DNA of 64,000 bases from Anaerolineae bacterium (GCA_013178185.1 JABLXC010000004.1:124001-188000), one strand, 5' to 3'. Positions 26,776 to 35,516 are shown, counted from the stretch's first letter. The notes: generated by a model not told the origin, from the letters alone. Program-made: numbers and translations.

Positions 26776-29410
26776 GGGTTCTTGCCAGTCCTGGTGGCTG
26801 CGCGAAATTGCTATCCTTCCACGAGATCGCAAAGGAGGGCAACTGTACCGGATAGAGGGGGTCAGGAACGTCCTCTTCGATGAAGGCAATCCATTGCGAA
26901 GGTAAAACCGGTTCCTTGCCTTGCCGCATGGCCAGCATCACGCGGCGCGCCAGGCTGGTCTTCATCTGGTCGAACAGATCCAATACTTCGCGGGCGTTGC
27001 CAAAGGTCTCGGGGAGCGCCTGTCGTCGCGAGAGAAGGCTTTCTACGGCCAGTCGCTTGACCGGTTCTGGCAGGGTGTACATCTCTTTTTCCGCCAGCGA
27101 AGTGAGCAGTTCTGCCATCTGGTCGCCCGAAAGGTCCGGGAAGGTCAGAGGCGCGGCGAACCTGGACCGCAGGCCGGGGTTGCTCTGGATGAGTCGGTTC
27201 ATTTCCTTTGAATACCCGGCCAGGATGACCACCAGCCGGTTTTTATAATCCTCGATGGCTTTGACGAGCGTATCCACTGCTTCTTTCCCAAAATCATTTT
27301 CCCCGCCGCTCAACAGGCTGTAGGCCTCATCTACGAACAAGACGCCATCCAGAGCGCGCTCGACGCATTTCATTGTCTTGATCGCTGTCTGCCCGACGTA
27401 ACCCGCCACCAGATCCGCCCGCGAGACCTCGATGCAATGCCCGCTGGTCAACAAGCCGAGCGAACGATAGATCTTTCCGACCAGCCGTGCGACGGTGGTT
27501 TTACCGGTACCTGGATTTCCCATGAAGACCAGGTGGCGCAGCGCCGATCCGGTTGAATAGTCCGGAAGCTGGTCCTTGCGCAGCCGCTCGAGCTGGATCC
27601 GGTTGATCAGGTCGGCCAGGAACAATTTGACCGGCTCCAAACCCACCAGGCGATCCAGTTCTCCCAGCGCCTGTTCCACCGGCGGGATTTCAGGCGGCAG
27701 AAAGCGGTGGTAGTGCTCTGGGATATCTTCCAGGATCAGGGGCGCCTGGCGTTCTGACCTGCCAGCGTGGGCTGCCTTGTTTGCCAGCCGCATCGCCCGG
27801 CGGCGGTCCAGCGATTCGGCCAGGTTGCGCATTTCGCCGGCGTTGCCAAAAGAGGCGTCGCGCTTCTCCCACATTGCCTGCAAGATCTGTTTTAAAGCGC
27901 GCATGGTCGGCTCATCAGGTCGCAGGCGGCGGGATTTTAAAAAGCGTTCCAGGATCAACCAGAGTTCATCGGGGGAGAAATCTTCAAAATACAGCATATT
28001 TTCTGCCGGAAACCTGCGGCTGAGGCCTGGATTCGCCCGACGGAAATTCCGCATCTTTTCGGGGTATCCGGCGGCGATGACGACCAGTTTGCCGCGCTCG
28101 TCTTCCATGCGCGTCAGCAGGGCATCCAGCGCTTCTTGGCCAAAACTGCCGCTTTCATTATCGGTCAGGACGTAGGCTTCATCAATGAACAGGACGCCGT
28201 CCAGCGCCCGGTCAACCGCGGCGTGGGTCTTTAGCGCCGTACCGCCGACGTGGTCAGCGATCAGGTCGCGCGCCGTGACTTCGACCAGGTGGCCGCGCCG
28301 CAGATAGCCCAGCTCGTGCAGGATTTCCCCGAACATGCGTGCAACGGTTGTCTTACCGGTGCCAGGGTTGCCGTAGAAGATCATGTGGAGGTTGGGGGGA
28401 GCGCTGTGGATTCGGGAGGTTTGCGAGCGCTGTTGTTCCAGGTTCAGCCAGGCTGCCAATTCAAAAATTTTTTCTTTCACCTGTTTCAGACCAGTCAGTT
28501 GCTCGAACTGCTCTTCAAGCGTCTGGTTGGTATTTCGGGTGGCAGAAAACCAGCCACGTTTCACCGCTATTTCAAGGTTCAGGTAGGCAAGGTGGTTGAG
28601 TTTTTGCGCCCACTCATTCACCAAGACGCCTTCGGCCGACATCCATGCCGCCAGACGGGGCAGGTCGCTATTCACTATCTGCAAGCCGTCGTAGTGCGCG
28701 TAACTAGCCAACAGGTTGAGAATCTCCTGGGAGTCGGGGTAGCCGACGTGGAAGACGCAACGATCGTCATCCAGGTGTTGGGGATTGCGCCCGATGAACG
28801 TTCGCAATTCAGGCACGGGGAGCGACTGGCTGATGGTCAGCAGATCGTTATACCGGTCTGCTGAAAAGCAAAAGAGGGCTCGGTTGGGGTTGGCGCGGGG
28901 CAACCGCGCCCATTCACCGATGATGCCTGAGAGGATGCGGATATCCTGAAAATGGCGGATCAGGCTTTCTGCCTGCAAAAAGACCAGCGCGGTAGGGGTC
29001 TGTGCGTCGCGCATCAGCGCGTCGAGTGTGCGAATGGCGTGGGCGTCCCCCATCCCGCCGGAGGGAGCGGTAGACGCGCCAGGGTGGATCAAAAGCCGTC
29101 GCTGCAAGGGTCCGCCGTTCAAAAAGACCATTTCGGAAGTCGGATCGGTGGCGCCTTGATTCAAGCCAGGATCGGACTCGCGAAAGGTCAGTTGCCTGGA
29201 TTCGTCGTCTAAGAAGAAAAACGGCTTGTGCGGCGCGGTAAAAACAACGCGACGAACCCCGTTTTCCTTCAAGGTTGACAGCAGCGACTGCTCGAAGCTC
29301 AGCTCTTGCAGGTCCTCTGAGATGAAGGTATCTTCGATCCCAGGGCCGTAGAGGATCGAGATCCGCCGGAGCGGTGATTGGAAGAAAGAACGAATTCTAT
29401 GCGTAGGCAT
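26627..29410 (-). CDS. Double CbxX/CfqX-type AAA+ ATPase
   Basis: About 927 residues, with the start at the ATG at 29410 inside the end of the preceding coiled-coil gene (14-base overlap, translational coupling). Residues 1-290 form a divergent, P-loop-lacking AAA-like module (TALVFLQAESLI as a decayed Walker B). Two full CbbX-type ATPase domains follow: Walker A GNPGTGKT at 347-354 and Walker B GVLFIDEA at 405-412; then GNPGTGKT at 631-638 and GVLFVDEA at 689-696. Both have the sensor-1 and arginine patterns (VVIAAGYPEKM, LVVILAGYSKEM, GLRSRF). Such tandem CbxX proteins occur in ESX secretion and as remodelling ATPases; here the partner genes differ. The C-terminal about 60 residues are Pro-rich and disordered. 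They overlap the convergent TPR gene. Confidence 0.88.
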   Translation of the reverse strand: MPTHRIRSFFQSPLRRISILYGPGIEDTFISEDLQELSFEQSLLSTLKENGVRRVVFTAPHKPFFFLDDESRQLTFRESDPGLNQGATDPTSEMVFLNGGPLQRRLLIHPGASTAPSGGMGDAHAIRTLDALMRDAQTPTALVFLQAESLIRHFQDIRILSGIIGEWARLPRANPNRALFCFSADRYNDLLTISQSLPVPELRTFIGRNPQHLDDDRCVFHVGYPDSQEILNLLASYAHYDGLQIVNSDLPRLAAWMSAEGVLVNEWAQKLNHLAYLNLEIAVKRGWFSATRNTNQTLEEQFEQLTGLKQVKEKIFELAAWLNLEQQRSQTSRIHSAPPNLHMIFYGNPGTGKTTVARMFGEILHELGYLRRGHLVEVTARDLIADHVGGTALKTHAAVDRALDGVLFIDEAYVLTDNESGSFGQEALDALLTRMEDERGKLVVIAAGYPEKMRNFRRANPGLSRRFPAENMLYFEDFSPDELWLILERFLKSRRLRPDEPTMRALKQILQAMWEKRDASFGNAGEMRNLAESLDRRRAMRLANKAAHAGRSERQAPLILEDIPEHYHRFLPPEIPPVEQALGELDRLVGLEPVKLFLADLINRIQLERLRKDQLPDYSTGSALRHLVFMGNPGTGKTTVARLVGKIYRSLGLLTSGHCIEVSRADLVAGYVGQTAIKTMKCVERALDGVLFVDEAYSLLSGGENDFGKEAVDTLVKAIEDYKNRLVVILAGYSKEMNRLIQSNPGLRSRFAAPLTFPDLSGDQMAELLTSLAEKEMYTLPEPVKRLAVESLLSRRQALPETFGNAREVLDLFDQMKTSLARRVMLAMRQGKEPVLPSQWIAFIEEDVPDPLYPVQLPSFAISWKDSNFAQPPGLARTPTSAPLAFPTPPEEFRAAGDTIPSAPGDPDDPPSPPVLEKSRWPGSNKG

Positions 29411-30791
29411 GGCTGTCTCTAGCGGTGGTATAGGCTTTTTCCGGTTCGGCGACCAGGCGCGGGGCGAGCTCTGCTTCCGTCGGGTAGGTGGTGCCTGGTT
29501 TTTGCCCGCCGACGGCCAGGCCATAGCGCTGCAGCGTCTCGCCCAGTTCGCGAGCACGCTGGGTCAATTCCCGCTCGGTTCTCATTTCTTGATCCAGCGA
29601 GATGAGGTGCACGTCGGCGCTGCCGCTTTGATCTTCCAGCGGATTCACCCGGATCAGCACTTCACTGCCGTCCAGCCCCTGAACAAGCGCCTCAAAACCA
29701 TCCCGCATGTCGTTGTTTCGGTAACTCCCCTCCTGGAGTTGAAATCCCTGTTCCTGCAAGGCGCGCACGATCAACTCGGCGATGTTGATGCGAATCTGCG
29801 AGTTGATCACGCACAGCCGGGCGCTGAACACCAGGTCCTCCGCTTCCTTCTGCCAGGCCGGGAGCTGCAAATCCAGTAAGCTTTTAAGTAATTCTGGGTC
29901 GAACCGGGCATCCGATGCAATGAAGGCAGCCATGTGATCGCCAATCTGCTGGATCAATGCCTGCAAACGTCCGTCAGTCCAGTAATCCACATCTACCCAT
30001 AGACCGGTGGGGTTACCTTCCAGGTCTAAGGCTGGCACTTGCCGGATGGATTCCATCCAACCGAGCAGGCGCGCCGTACTCTGTTCGACGATCTGGTAGA
30101 GCAATTCGGCTTGTAGGGTTTTGTTTTCCAGCTCGACCCGCAGCCGTGAAAATCTAAAGTAAGTCTGCTGTGCAAGCGCAATGGCAGCTTCTGGGACATC
30201 CTGTTCCAGGTTGAGAAAGACCTGCCGCAGTTCGTCTTCCAGGGTGTCAAATCGCTGTGGATCAATCAGTGGAGGGGGATAAGTTTCCTGGATGAATTGG
30301 TCGAGCAGCACCGCCGACTGCGCCCAGGCAATGGCCAGCTCTCTCTTTCTCTGTTGTTCTTCTTCAAGGCCAGAGAGTTTTTGGCGCAGCCAGCCGAATT
30401 CTGCCTGGTTTTGGGCATGTTCGTAGGCGATCTCTGCCTTGAACTGCTGGGAAAACTGCTCTAACTCGGATTGGAGGTTTTCCCAAAGGAGGTTTTGAGA
30501 ACTCTGAAGGTTTTGGGTGAAATGCGCGGCCTGTTCTATGATCGCCCGGCTGGTTGCCCATTCGACCGCTTTGAGTTCTTGCTGCAGGTCGCGGGTTTGC
30601 ATGGCAAAGGCTTGCTGCCTGGCTTCTACCCCTTCCAGCGCTTTGTTCAGGGCGGGGTCTGCTTCCTGTCTCGCCTGGCCGAGCGCTTCGGGCAGGTATT
30701 TCTCCATAAAGCGCAACTTCATTTCAGCCTCGTGAAGCTTACGGTATTCCGCTTCACTGATCGAGATGGTCGTCCGTTTATGCCCGCTCAT
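29397..30791 (-). CDS. Coiled-coil protein of unknown function
   Basis: A 464-residue protein starting at the ATG at 30791 (MSGHKRTTISISEAEYRKL); the upstream extension of the frame is antisense to the radical SAM gene and discarded. Residues about 10-200 are a long coiled coil (EAEMKLRFMEKYLPEALGQ, ELKAVEWATSRAIIEQAAHF, QKLSGLEEEQQRKREL). A globular C-terminal half follows (WVDVDYWTDGRLQALI, LEDQSGSADVHLISLDQEMR). I recognise no family. It overlaps both neighbours by 14 bases, so the three proteins are made together, and it may be the substrate or scaffold of the AAA ATPase. Confidence 0.7.
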   Translation of the reverse strand: MSGHKRTTISISEAEYRKLHEAEMKLRFMEKYLPEALGQARQEADPALNKALEGVEARQQAFAMQTRDLQQELKAVEWATSRAIIEQAAHFTQNLQSSQNLLWENLQSELEQFSQQFKAEIAYEHAQNQAEFGWLRQKLSGLEEEQQRKRELAIAWAQSAVLLDQFIQETYPPPLIDPQRFDTLEDELRQVFLNLEQDVPEAAIALAQQTYFRFSRLRVELENKTLQAELLYQIVEQSTARLLGWMESIRQVPALDLEGNPTGLWVDVDYWTDGRLQALIQQIGDHMAAFIASDARFDPELLKSLLDLQLPAWQKEAEDLVFSARLCVINSQIRINIAELIVRALQEQGFQLQEGSYRNNDMRDGFEALVQGLDGSEVLIRVNPLEDQSGSADVHLISLDQEMRTERELTQRARELGETLQRYGLAVGGQKPGTTYPTEAELAPRLVAEPEKAYTTARDSHAYA

Positions 30792-31455
30792 ACGCCCTGC
30801 CCTTCGAAAGGAGAATTTCGATTTTCCCGGGGGCAACCTGATCGAGGGTGCGCAGCACGTTTTTGGGGGGAACGCCAACCACGAACACCTCGCCGTTCTG
30901 GATGGAAACCTCGGCCCGGCGGGGCTGGTTTTCAAAGTCAAAGCCACGCAGACGGTTGGTCAGGTGGATGAAGCGCTGGTTGTTCGAGCCGCGCAACCCT
31001 TTTCCGTCGTTTTTGCTTTCGATATAAGGGCCGTCAATCAGGAGATCAATCTGATCCAACAGGTCGAAGACGCCCGGACTGGGGGGGTGGTTTAACAGCG
31101 TCTCGAAGCGGTAGCCGCTGAAGCAAATCACATCCAGCTCTCGGCGTTGGCGGGCGTAAGAAACGAGCGCCGCCAGCCCCTCGGCCTGCGCGAAAGGCTC
31201 CCCGCCTGATAAGGTCAACCCACTTACCTGCAAATCCGTTAGCAGGACTTGCGCCAAATCCTGGGGGGAGATCTCTGCCGCTGGAGCGTCGAAAGGCACC
31301 CAACCCGGCGCGATGCAGCCCGGACAATGGAAGGGGCAGCCCTGCACCCACACCACAGACCGCAACCCTGGCCCCAGTGTTGAAACCCCAATACAGCTTG
31401 CCGCAATTTTGAGGGGAGGACTACCGCTTATTTCCGTCTTCGAGATTCTGGACAC
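30778..31455 (-). CDS. NrdG-like radical SAM / 4Fe-4S single-cluster protein
   Basis: A 225-residue protein with a GTG start (GAGG eight bases upstream). Cys40, Cys44 and Cys47 form the radical SAM motif CPFHCPGC, preceded by STLGPGLRSVVWVQG as in anaerobic ribonucleotide reductase activating enzymes (NrdG), and GLTLSGGEPFAQ binds AdoMet. The partner of NrdG, a class III reductase NrdD, is not present here. The C-terminal about 60 residues (VSIQNGEVFVVGVPPKNV) exceed the usual NrdG length of about 155-180. It is co-transcribed with the coiled-coil and AAA genes. Activation of, or modification of, one of those proteins is a plausible but untested role. Confidence 0.85.
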   Translation of the reverse strand: MSRISKTEISGSPPLKIAASCIGVSTLGPGLRSVVWVQGCPFHCPGCIAPGWVPFDAPAAEISPQDLAQVLLTDLQVSGLTLSGGEPFAQAEGLAALVSYARQRRELDVICFSGYRFETLLNHPPSPGVFDLLDQIDLLIDGPYIESKNDGKGLRGSNNQRFIHLTNRLRGFDFENQPRRAEVSIQNGEVFVVGVPPKNVLRTLDQVAPGKIEILLSKGRAYERA

Positions 31456-31495
31456 TTTCGATTCCTCAACCCAAATAATTCTGTCCTTAAATATT

Positions 31496-31533
31496 AGAAC
31501 GATTGTTCTTTCTTATTATAGAACAATCGTTCT
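31496..31533 (-). promoter_or_regulatory. Two GAAC-N4-GTTC palindromes overlapping the radical SAM operon promoter
   Basis: Box one AGAACGATTGTTCT (31496-31509) and box two AGAACAATCGTTCT (31520-31533) are perfect inverted copies of one another, separated by 10 bases, and each contains a GAAC-N4-GTTC palindrome. This core is the one established for LexA sites in Gram-positive bacteria. Box two fills the spacer between the -35 and -10 elements; box one lies at the expected transcription start. Repression by steric block is the likely mode. LexA is a candidate; another dimeric repressor is possible. Confidence 0.72.
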
Positions 31534-31542
31534 GGTTGTCAA
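31515..31542 (-). promoter_or_regulatory. Consensus promoter of the radical SAM - coiled coil - AAA operon
   Basis: On the minus strand TTGACA (complement of 31537-31542) and TATAAT (complement of 31515-31520) are perfect, with a spacer of 16 bases. This is the strongest sigma-70-type promoter in the window, and it is embedded in the palindromes at 31496-31533. Confidence 0.82.
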
Positions 31543-31625
31543 GAGTGATTTAAACAAATTATCCCAATTGCCACCTGGCAAGGGGATGACAAAAAGATTC
31601 AAGCGAAATCTGGTAGCGCTTTGGT

Positions 31626-31850
31626 TTGGAGACCACAATGCTCAGGAGAGATCACATCGATCCCCCAATTTTGGCAATATTTTGCCCTTATGCTGAGATT
31701 CTACAAGCTTTTCGCCGCCTTCAAGATCCACAATATCAGATGACGGATGTCGAAGTTAAGACCTCTGCCATACCTGTCGCGATGTTCTTTCGAAGGAACT
31801 CTGAGCCCACCCGCATACGCCTGTTGGACGTGGGCTACATTCGGGGATGC
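31626..31850 (+). pseudogene. Transposase N-terminal remnant (IS982/IS-like)
   Basis: A short reading stretch with DPPILAIFCPYAEI and MTDVEVKTSAIPVAMFF-RRNSEPTRIRLLDVGYI resembles the beginning of DDE transposases of a family whose usual pattern is MTDAEVxTxALVAxLFFGGN. It has neither an intact downstream part nor terminal repeats I can see; the rest of the region to 32115 holds no gene I recognise. A decayed element is the likely reading. Confidence 0.35.
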
Positions 31851-32115
31851 TGCGTAAAGGTTGATTCAGTAGTTGATTGCATCGGATTCAAGACCTGGTG
31901 GTGCATGAAAGGTTCCCCACGGACACTAATTCCGTCATTGGTCCCCCAAGGTTGGTATAAAAACAAAAGCCAGACACCTGAGCTTGGAAACCGTTGACGT
32001 ACGCATCCAGCAGGTAACACTCGGCTACCGGTCGAACGTTGGGCTTTATGGTCGTGAGTTTAATCGGGTATTGCATCACTAATGGTCATATCCAAGGGGG
32101 AACGAGAACGTCAGA

Positions 32116-33525
32116 TTAATCGCGGTTCAAAAGCAAATCCACCGTAAACAATCGAACACCTTCCTGCTTGCATCTGGTTTGCATATCAGGAGTGAAACCA
32201 CGTCGTGCAAAGAGCGCAAATTGAATTTTCTCAATTCCATGGTCCTTCTTCAACACCTGGGCCTTTTGGTTGAGTTCATCCAAAACACTCGTACCAACCG
32301 GATGAACAATCCATTTACACTCTCCAACTAAGGCGATCTTGTCAGAATGATTGATCGCGAGAACATCGATCTCTGCGTCGCGGTTCCACCATCCTCCAAT
32401 TCGCTCAGGGAAAAAGTCCAATTCTCCGGCTTGGGCCAGACGTCCGGTGAATGTTCTCGCGGCTTCCTCAAAGGCAGCGGCGATGAAATGATCCAAATCT
32501 GGCTTAATCCGCTGTTGAAGGATCGCATCCGCTAATCCAAGATCAAGACTACTTTGATTGGGATGAACATAGCGAAACCAGAAACGCAGGAAATGGTCGT
32601 CAATTTGGTAAATTCCTTTTTTGCTCTTTTCTGGCTGCGTTTCGGTGGCCGGCACACGCCGGGTAATCAACCTCATTTGTTGTAGAATGTCCAGATATCG
32701 GGCAACCGTCGTTACCTCCCCCATGCCTGAGCCTTGCGCGATTTCATTCAAACGTGTTCGGCCTTGTGCGATTGCCCTCAAAATGGAAAAATAATTACGC
32801 GGTTCTCTCAGCTCCTCCATGAGAAGTAAACGCGGTTCGTTGAACAAAGTGCCAGTGTGTGCATCCAAAATGTGTTGCCGGATATTGGAAAAAACATCCT
32901 GCGTGTCTTGGAACGTGCGCAAATAATGCGGCATTCCCCCGACAACTGCCCAGGTGATGAACTTCTCTTCTTCAGAATAAGTGGGGAAAAACAGAGCAGC
33001 GGAAGGCAGCTCCATAGGGCGCAGGAGAATGCTGGCCGTTCGCCGTCCATACAAAGGGGACTGATAACCTAACACTTCTGTTTCCATCATACCGATATAC
33101 GAACCACACAACACCAGCATAATTTGTGTGTTTTTGAGTTTTTCATCCCATACTTTTTGCAGAATGGATGGAATGGCCTTGTTCCCACTGATCAGATAAG
33201 TGAATTCATCCAGAACGATGACAGGCCTGGGTTGCATGGGGATATCAATCAGCGCCTGGAATGCGGCCTCCCAGGAAGGGAAAGTAAACCCTGAGGGTAC
33301 TTCCGTGTGGTTAAACCCATACACCTGTTGAGAGAACGTGGCCAGTTGCTCTGAATCACTGCTCAATGTGGCAATAAAAAAGATATGTGGTTTGTCTGCG
33401 CAAAAAGCGCGCAGCAATTCGGTTTTTCCGACCCGACGGCGACCGTATAAGACGAAAAGTTCTGCCTGATTGGAACGATAGCGTTGATCTAATAAATCCA
33501 GTTCTGTCTTTCGGTTAATGAACAT
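32116..33525 (-). CDS. AAA ATPase with DUF234-type C-terminal nuclease-like domain
   Basis: A 469-residue protein of the archaeal-type ATPase group. Residues 1-60 hold MFINRKTELDLL and the Walker A LYGRRRVGKTEL; Walker B is VIVLDEFTYL; then a winged-helix segment (NEIAQGSGMGEVTTVARYLDILQQMRLI) and DUF234 follow, ending in a PD-(D/E)XK-like pattern (NRDAEIDVLAINHSDKIALVGECKW). The ATPase is complete with a GGAGGG ribosome site. Such proteins are common in mobile and defence regions; their role is unclear. Its promoter carries a long palindrome (33556-33588). Confidence 0.82.
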   Translation of the reverse strand: MFINRKTELDLLDQRYRSNQAELFVLYGRRRVGKTELLRAFCADKPHIFFIATLSSDSEQLATFSQQVYGFNHTEVPSGFTFPSWEAAFQALIDIPMQPRPVIVLDEFTYLISGNKAIPSILQKVWDEKLKNTQIMLVLCGSYIGMMETEVLGYQSPLYGRRTASILLRPMELPSAALFFPTYSEEEKFITWAVVGGMPHYLRTFQDTQDVFSNIRQHILDAHTGTLFNEPRLLLMEELREPRNYFSILRAIAQGRTRLNEIAQGSGMGEVTTVARYLDILQQMRLITRRVPATETQPEKSKKGIYQIDDHFLRFWFRYVHPNQSSLDLGLADAILQQRIKPDLDHFIAAAFEEAARTFTGRLAQAGELDFFPERIGGWWNRDAEIDVLAINHSDKIALVGECKWIVHPVGTSVLDELNQKAQVLKKDHGIEKIQFALFARRGFTPDMQTRCKQEGVRLFTVDLLLNRD

Positions 33526-33555
33526 GGTTCCCTCCGCGAGAAGGCGTTAAAAAAA

Positions 33556-33598
33556 TACTAATCACAATTATTATAATCGTGATTAGTATAATATACAA
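33556..33598 (-). promoter_or_regulatory. Palindromic operator-promoter of the DUF234 ATPase gene
   Basis: A perfect 10-bp inverted repeat (TACTAATCAC 33556-33565 / GTGATTAGTA 33579-33588) brackets the perfect -10 box TATAAT (complement of 33570-33575). A poor -35 (TTGTAT, complement of 33593-33598) lies 17 bases upstream. A dimeric repressor bound at the palindrome would occlude the promoter. Identity of the regulator unknown. Confidence 0.62.
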
Positions 33599-33792
33599 CC
33601 GGTATTCTTTTTCATCCCTTTTTCGCGAGAGGGATCAGAGAACCTCAACGCAGACAATTCTTAGATAAAAAACGTTTATATGTCTTTCAACCTCCAAGAT
33701 CGGTCTTCTTGCGCCCAGAAAACGATCACCCTATATGCACTATTGTGCTACCATCCCATAAGTTTCAGGTAACTACCTGCTCAATTTTGTTT

Positions 33793-34602
33793 TTATTCGA
33801 TCTTTCGCCGGAACAACTCAAACCCCTGCAGCGCCAGCCCAACCTGAGAGATCAAGAGCCAGACCAAAAACAGCGTGACCCCCCAAAGACCAGCGCGGAA
33901 ACCGCCGGTCAGGCGGCTTTTGAAGGCGTTGATCCCGCTTTTTGAAGTCTCCAGCACCGTCTTGTAGCTGGAGAGGATGGTTTTGGCCTCCTCGATCTGC
34001 GCGCCGGTTCCACTCAGGCTCGAAGCAAGCTCCTCCAGGTTCTTCTGGATGGCGTTCAGGTCCTGCGAGGTCGCCGCAAGGCCTTTCTCCATCTCTTTGA
34101 GCGAATCTGGCACGTCCTCCAGGCTGGTGGAAACCTCCCCGATGCTCTCCTGGAGCGGCTTTTCAGGGGCGTAGCGGGCGCCGATCAAAGGCAGGCGGGT
34201 GATGATGCGCAGTGTATCGTCAATCAAGCGGGCGCTCTTCTGAACCGAATCCAGCGCGGCGCGCGTCTCCTCGACGACGGAAGCCAGATCCCCTCCGACC
34301 AGTTGGGCGGTCGTCCCGGTGACCTGCGTAGTGGTGCGCAAGGCCGCCGCCACATCTTCCAGGTTGGCCTGCGTGATCTCCAGCGTCGCCTGCACCAGGC
34401 TCAGGGTAGAATCGGTGACCTCTAATAACTGGCTGGTTGACTCCAGTGTCTGATCCAGCAGGTCCACAGTATCGGTCAGCAGATTCAGCGTTGGTTGCTC
34501 AGCGCGCCAGACCCAGAAAAGCGCCGTCAGGCTGATGATCCATCCTAAGACCGCCGCCAGGATCAGTAAACCACCCGCAGCGCCTGTCAGAGTTCGTTTC
34601 AT
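33793..34602 (-). CDS. Hypothetical membrane protein with coiled-coil ectodomain
   Basis: A 269-residue protein with a strong GGAGG ribosome site. It has an N-terminal membrane helix (about residues 8-32), a helical extramembrane middle full of heptad-like repeats (LLDQTLESTSQLLEVTDSTL, SLVQATLEITQANLEDVA) and a second membrane helix near the C-terminus (WGVTLFLVWLLISQVGL). It resembles methyl-accepting-type or septum/structural coiled-coil proteins in architecture only. No family recognised. Confidence 0.7.
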   Translation of the reverse strand: MKRTLTGAAGGLLILAAVLGWIISLTALFWVWRAEQPTLNLLTDTVDLLDQTLESTSQLLEVTDSTLSLVQATLEITQANLEDVAAALRTTTQVTGTTAQLVGGDLASVVEETRAALDSVQKSARLIDDTLRIITRLPLIGARYAPEKPLQESIGEVSTSLEDVPDSLKEMEKGLAATSQDLNAIQKNLEELASSLSGTGAQIEEAKTILSSYKTVLETSKSGINAFKSRLTGGFRAGLWGVTLFLVWLLISQVGLALQGFELFRRKIE

Positions 34603-34755
34603 GCTGTTCCTCCTTTACATGTGAGAATCGGATAAGCAGCGCGAATGCCGCGCGGCCGAAAGATCCGGCGATTGACCACCCTGGGTCCTACAGATTACAC
34701 AACCAACGAGATATTGATGCGACTCGATTTTCATCGGTTAAATTTGCGGCGTTGC

Positions 34756-35088
34756 TCAAGATACCCGACTTTTTCTCGAATTTTTTCCAAATTTTTGACT
34801 TTGCCCTTTTTTCAAATCGTCGAAGTCGCCAGGAGTAAACTCAGATTCAAGAATTTTGTATTTTTCAAGGAAGTATTCAACCAAAGACGCCGAAAATGCT
34901 TCTTTGTACTTGTACCACCGATAAACGGGACGATTTTTATTGGCCTGAAAACTCACCAAAGAGCGAGTTAGAACAGGTTGAACTGTCAGCCTGTCGCTAA
35001 AGTGTTCTTGCAAACTTTGGTCAAGTTGATTAATTTCGGCCAGCCCGATATTTGTGTCGCTTAACAAAATCTTATTATCATTTAACAC
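34756..35088 (-). pseudogene. N-terminal stub of a DNA methyltransferase
   Basis: A 110-residue frame whose TRSLVSFQANKNRPVYRWYKYKEAFSA part resembles the N-terminal region of a group of site-specific DNA methyltransferases, where LVSFQANK-x-P-YRW-KYKEGFS precedes the catalytic domain. The catalytic motifs are absent: the frame ends in a lysine-rich tail after EFTPGDFDDLKKG. It looks like a truncated gene in a decaying accessory region, not a complete protein. Confidence 0.45.
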
Positions 35089-35222
35089 AGCCCACGCTCT
35101 CCAAACGACGCTTTAGAGCAAGTATACTACATGGGCCATGCTACATCCGGCCGAATGAGAAGCGCAACCATATGGCGCAGGTTCTTAGATGGTTCGGCAG
35201 AAGTTGCCGGCGTTGAAAAGGG

Positions 35223-35516
35223 TTAATTTCCTGGCTGCGATTGTCCTACCAGAAAACAGGGCTGGCGGTTCTCGTCGTGTTTGAGACTGCGTTTGATGTA
35301 CTCGTTGAGGATCAAATTTTCAAAAAGCGAGCCCTTCATGTAATGCAGCTGGGCAAGCCGGCGAATATCTGGCTCTTCCAGAGAAACTTAAGGTAAGTCC
35401 AGAAAGACAGCTCGGACGAGGGTGGTCTTGCCAGGTTGGCGCGGCCCGATGAGGGTGATCACCTGGAACTTCTGCGCCAGGGAGATCATTTTGGCTGCCA
35501 GCGTTCTTTCGATCAT
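35223..35516 (-). pseudogene. Broken AAA/DUF4143 ATPase with a nonsense codon and internal deletion
   Basis: Reading from the ATG at 35516: MIERTLAAKMISLAQKF, then the P-loop TLIGPRQPGKTTLVRAVF and LDLP, then TAA where family members have a tyrosine codon (the usual DLPYVSLEEPD). In the same frame past the stop the family sequence continues, VSLEEPDIRRLAQ, and then jumps to MKGSLFENLILNEYIKRS, skipping most of the ATPase middle. So both an in-frame stop and a deletion have hit a DUF4143-type ATPase gene. A short intact frame cannot encode a functional protein. Confidence 0.7.

Noticed and set aside
29410-29557. Longer start of the AAA ATPase gene
   Set aside because: The 49 extra residues are antisense-like and lie within the coiled-coil gene; the inner ATG fits the 14-base overlap also seen between the other two genes.
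31496-31533. Terminator hairpin instead of operators
   Set aside because: The arms could pair as a hairpin, but each arm is itself a palindrome, no T-run follows, and they sit on a consensus promoter.
31835-32079. Small minus-strand frames between the radical SAM operon and the DUF234 ATPase
   Set aside because: About 60 codons each, mutually overlapping, with no recognisable features.
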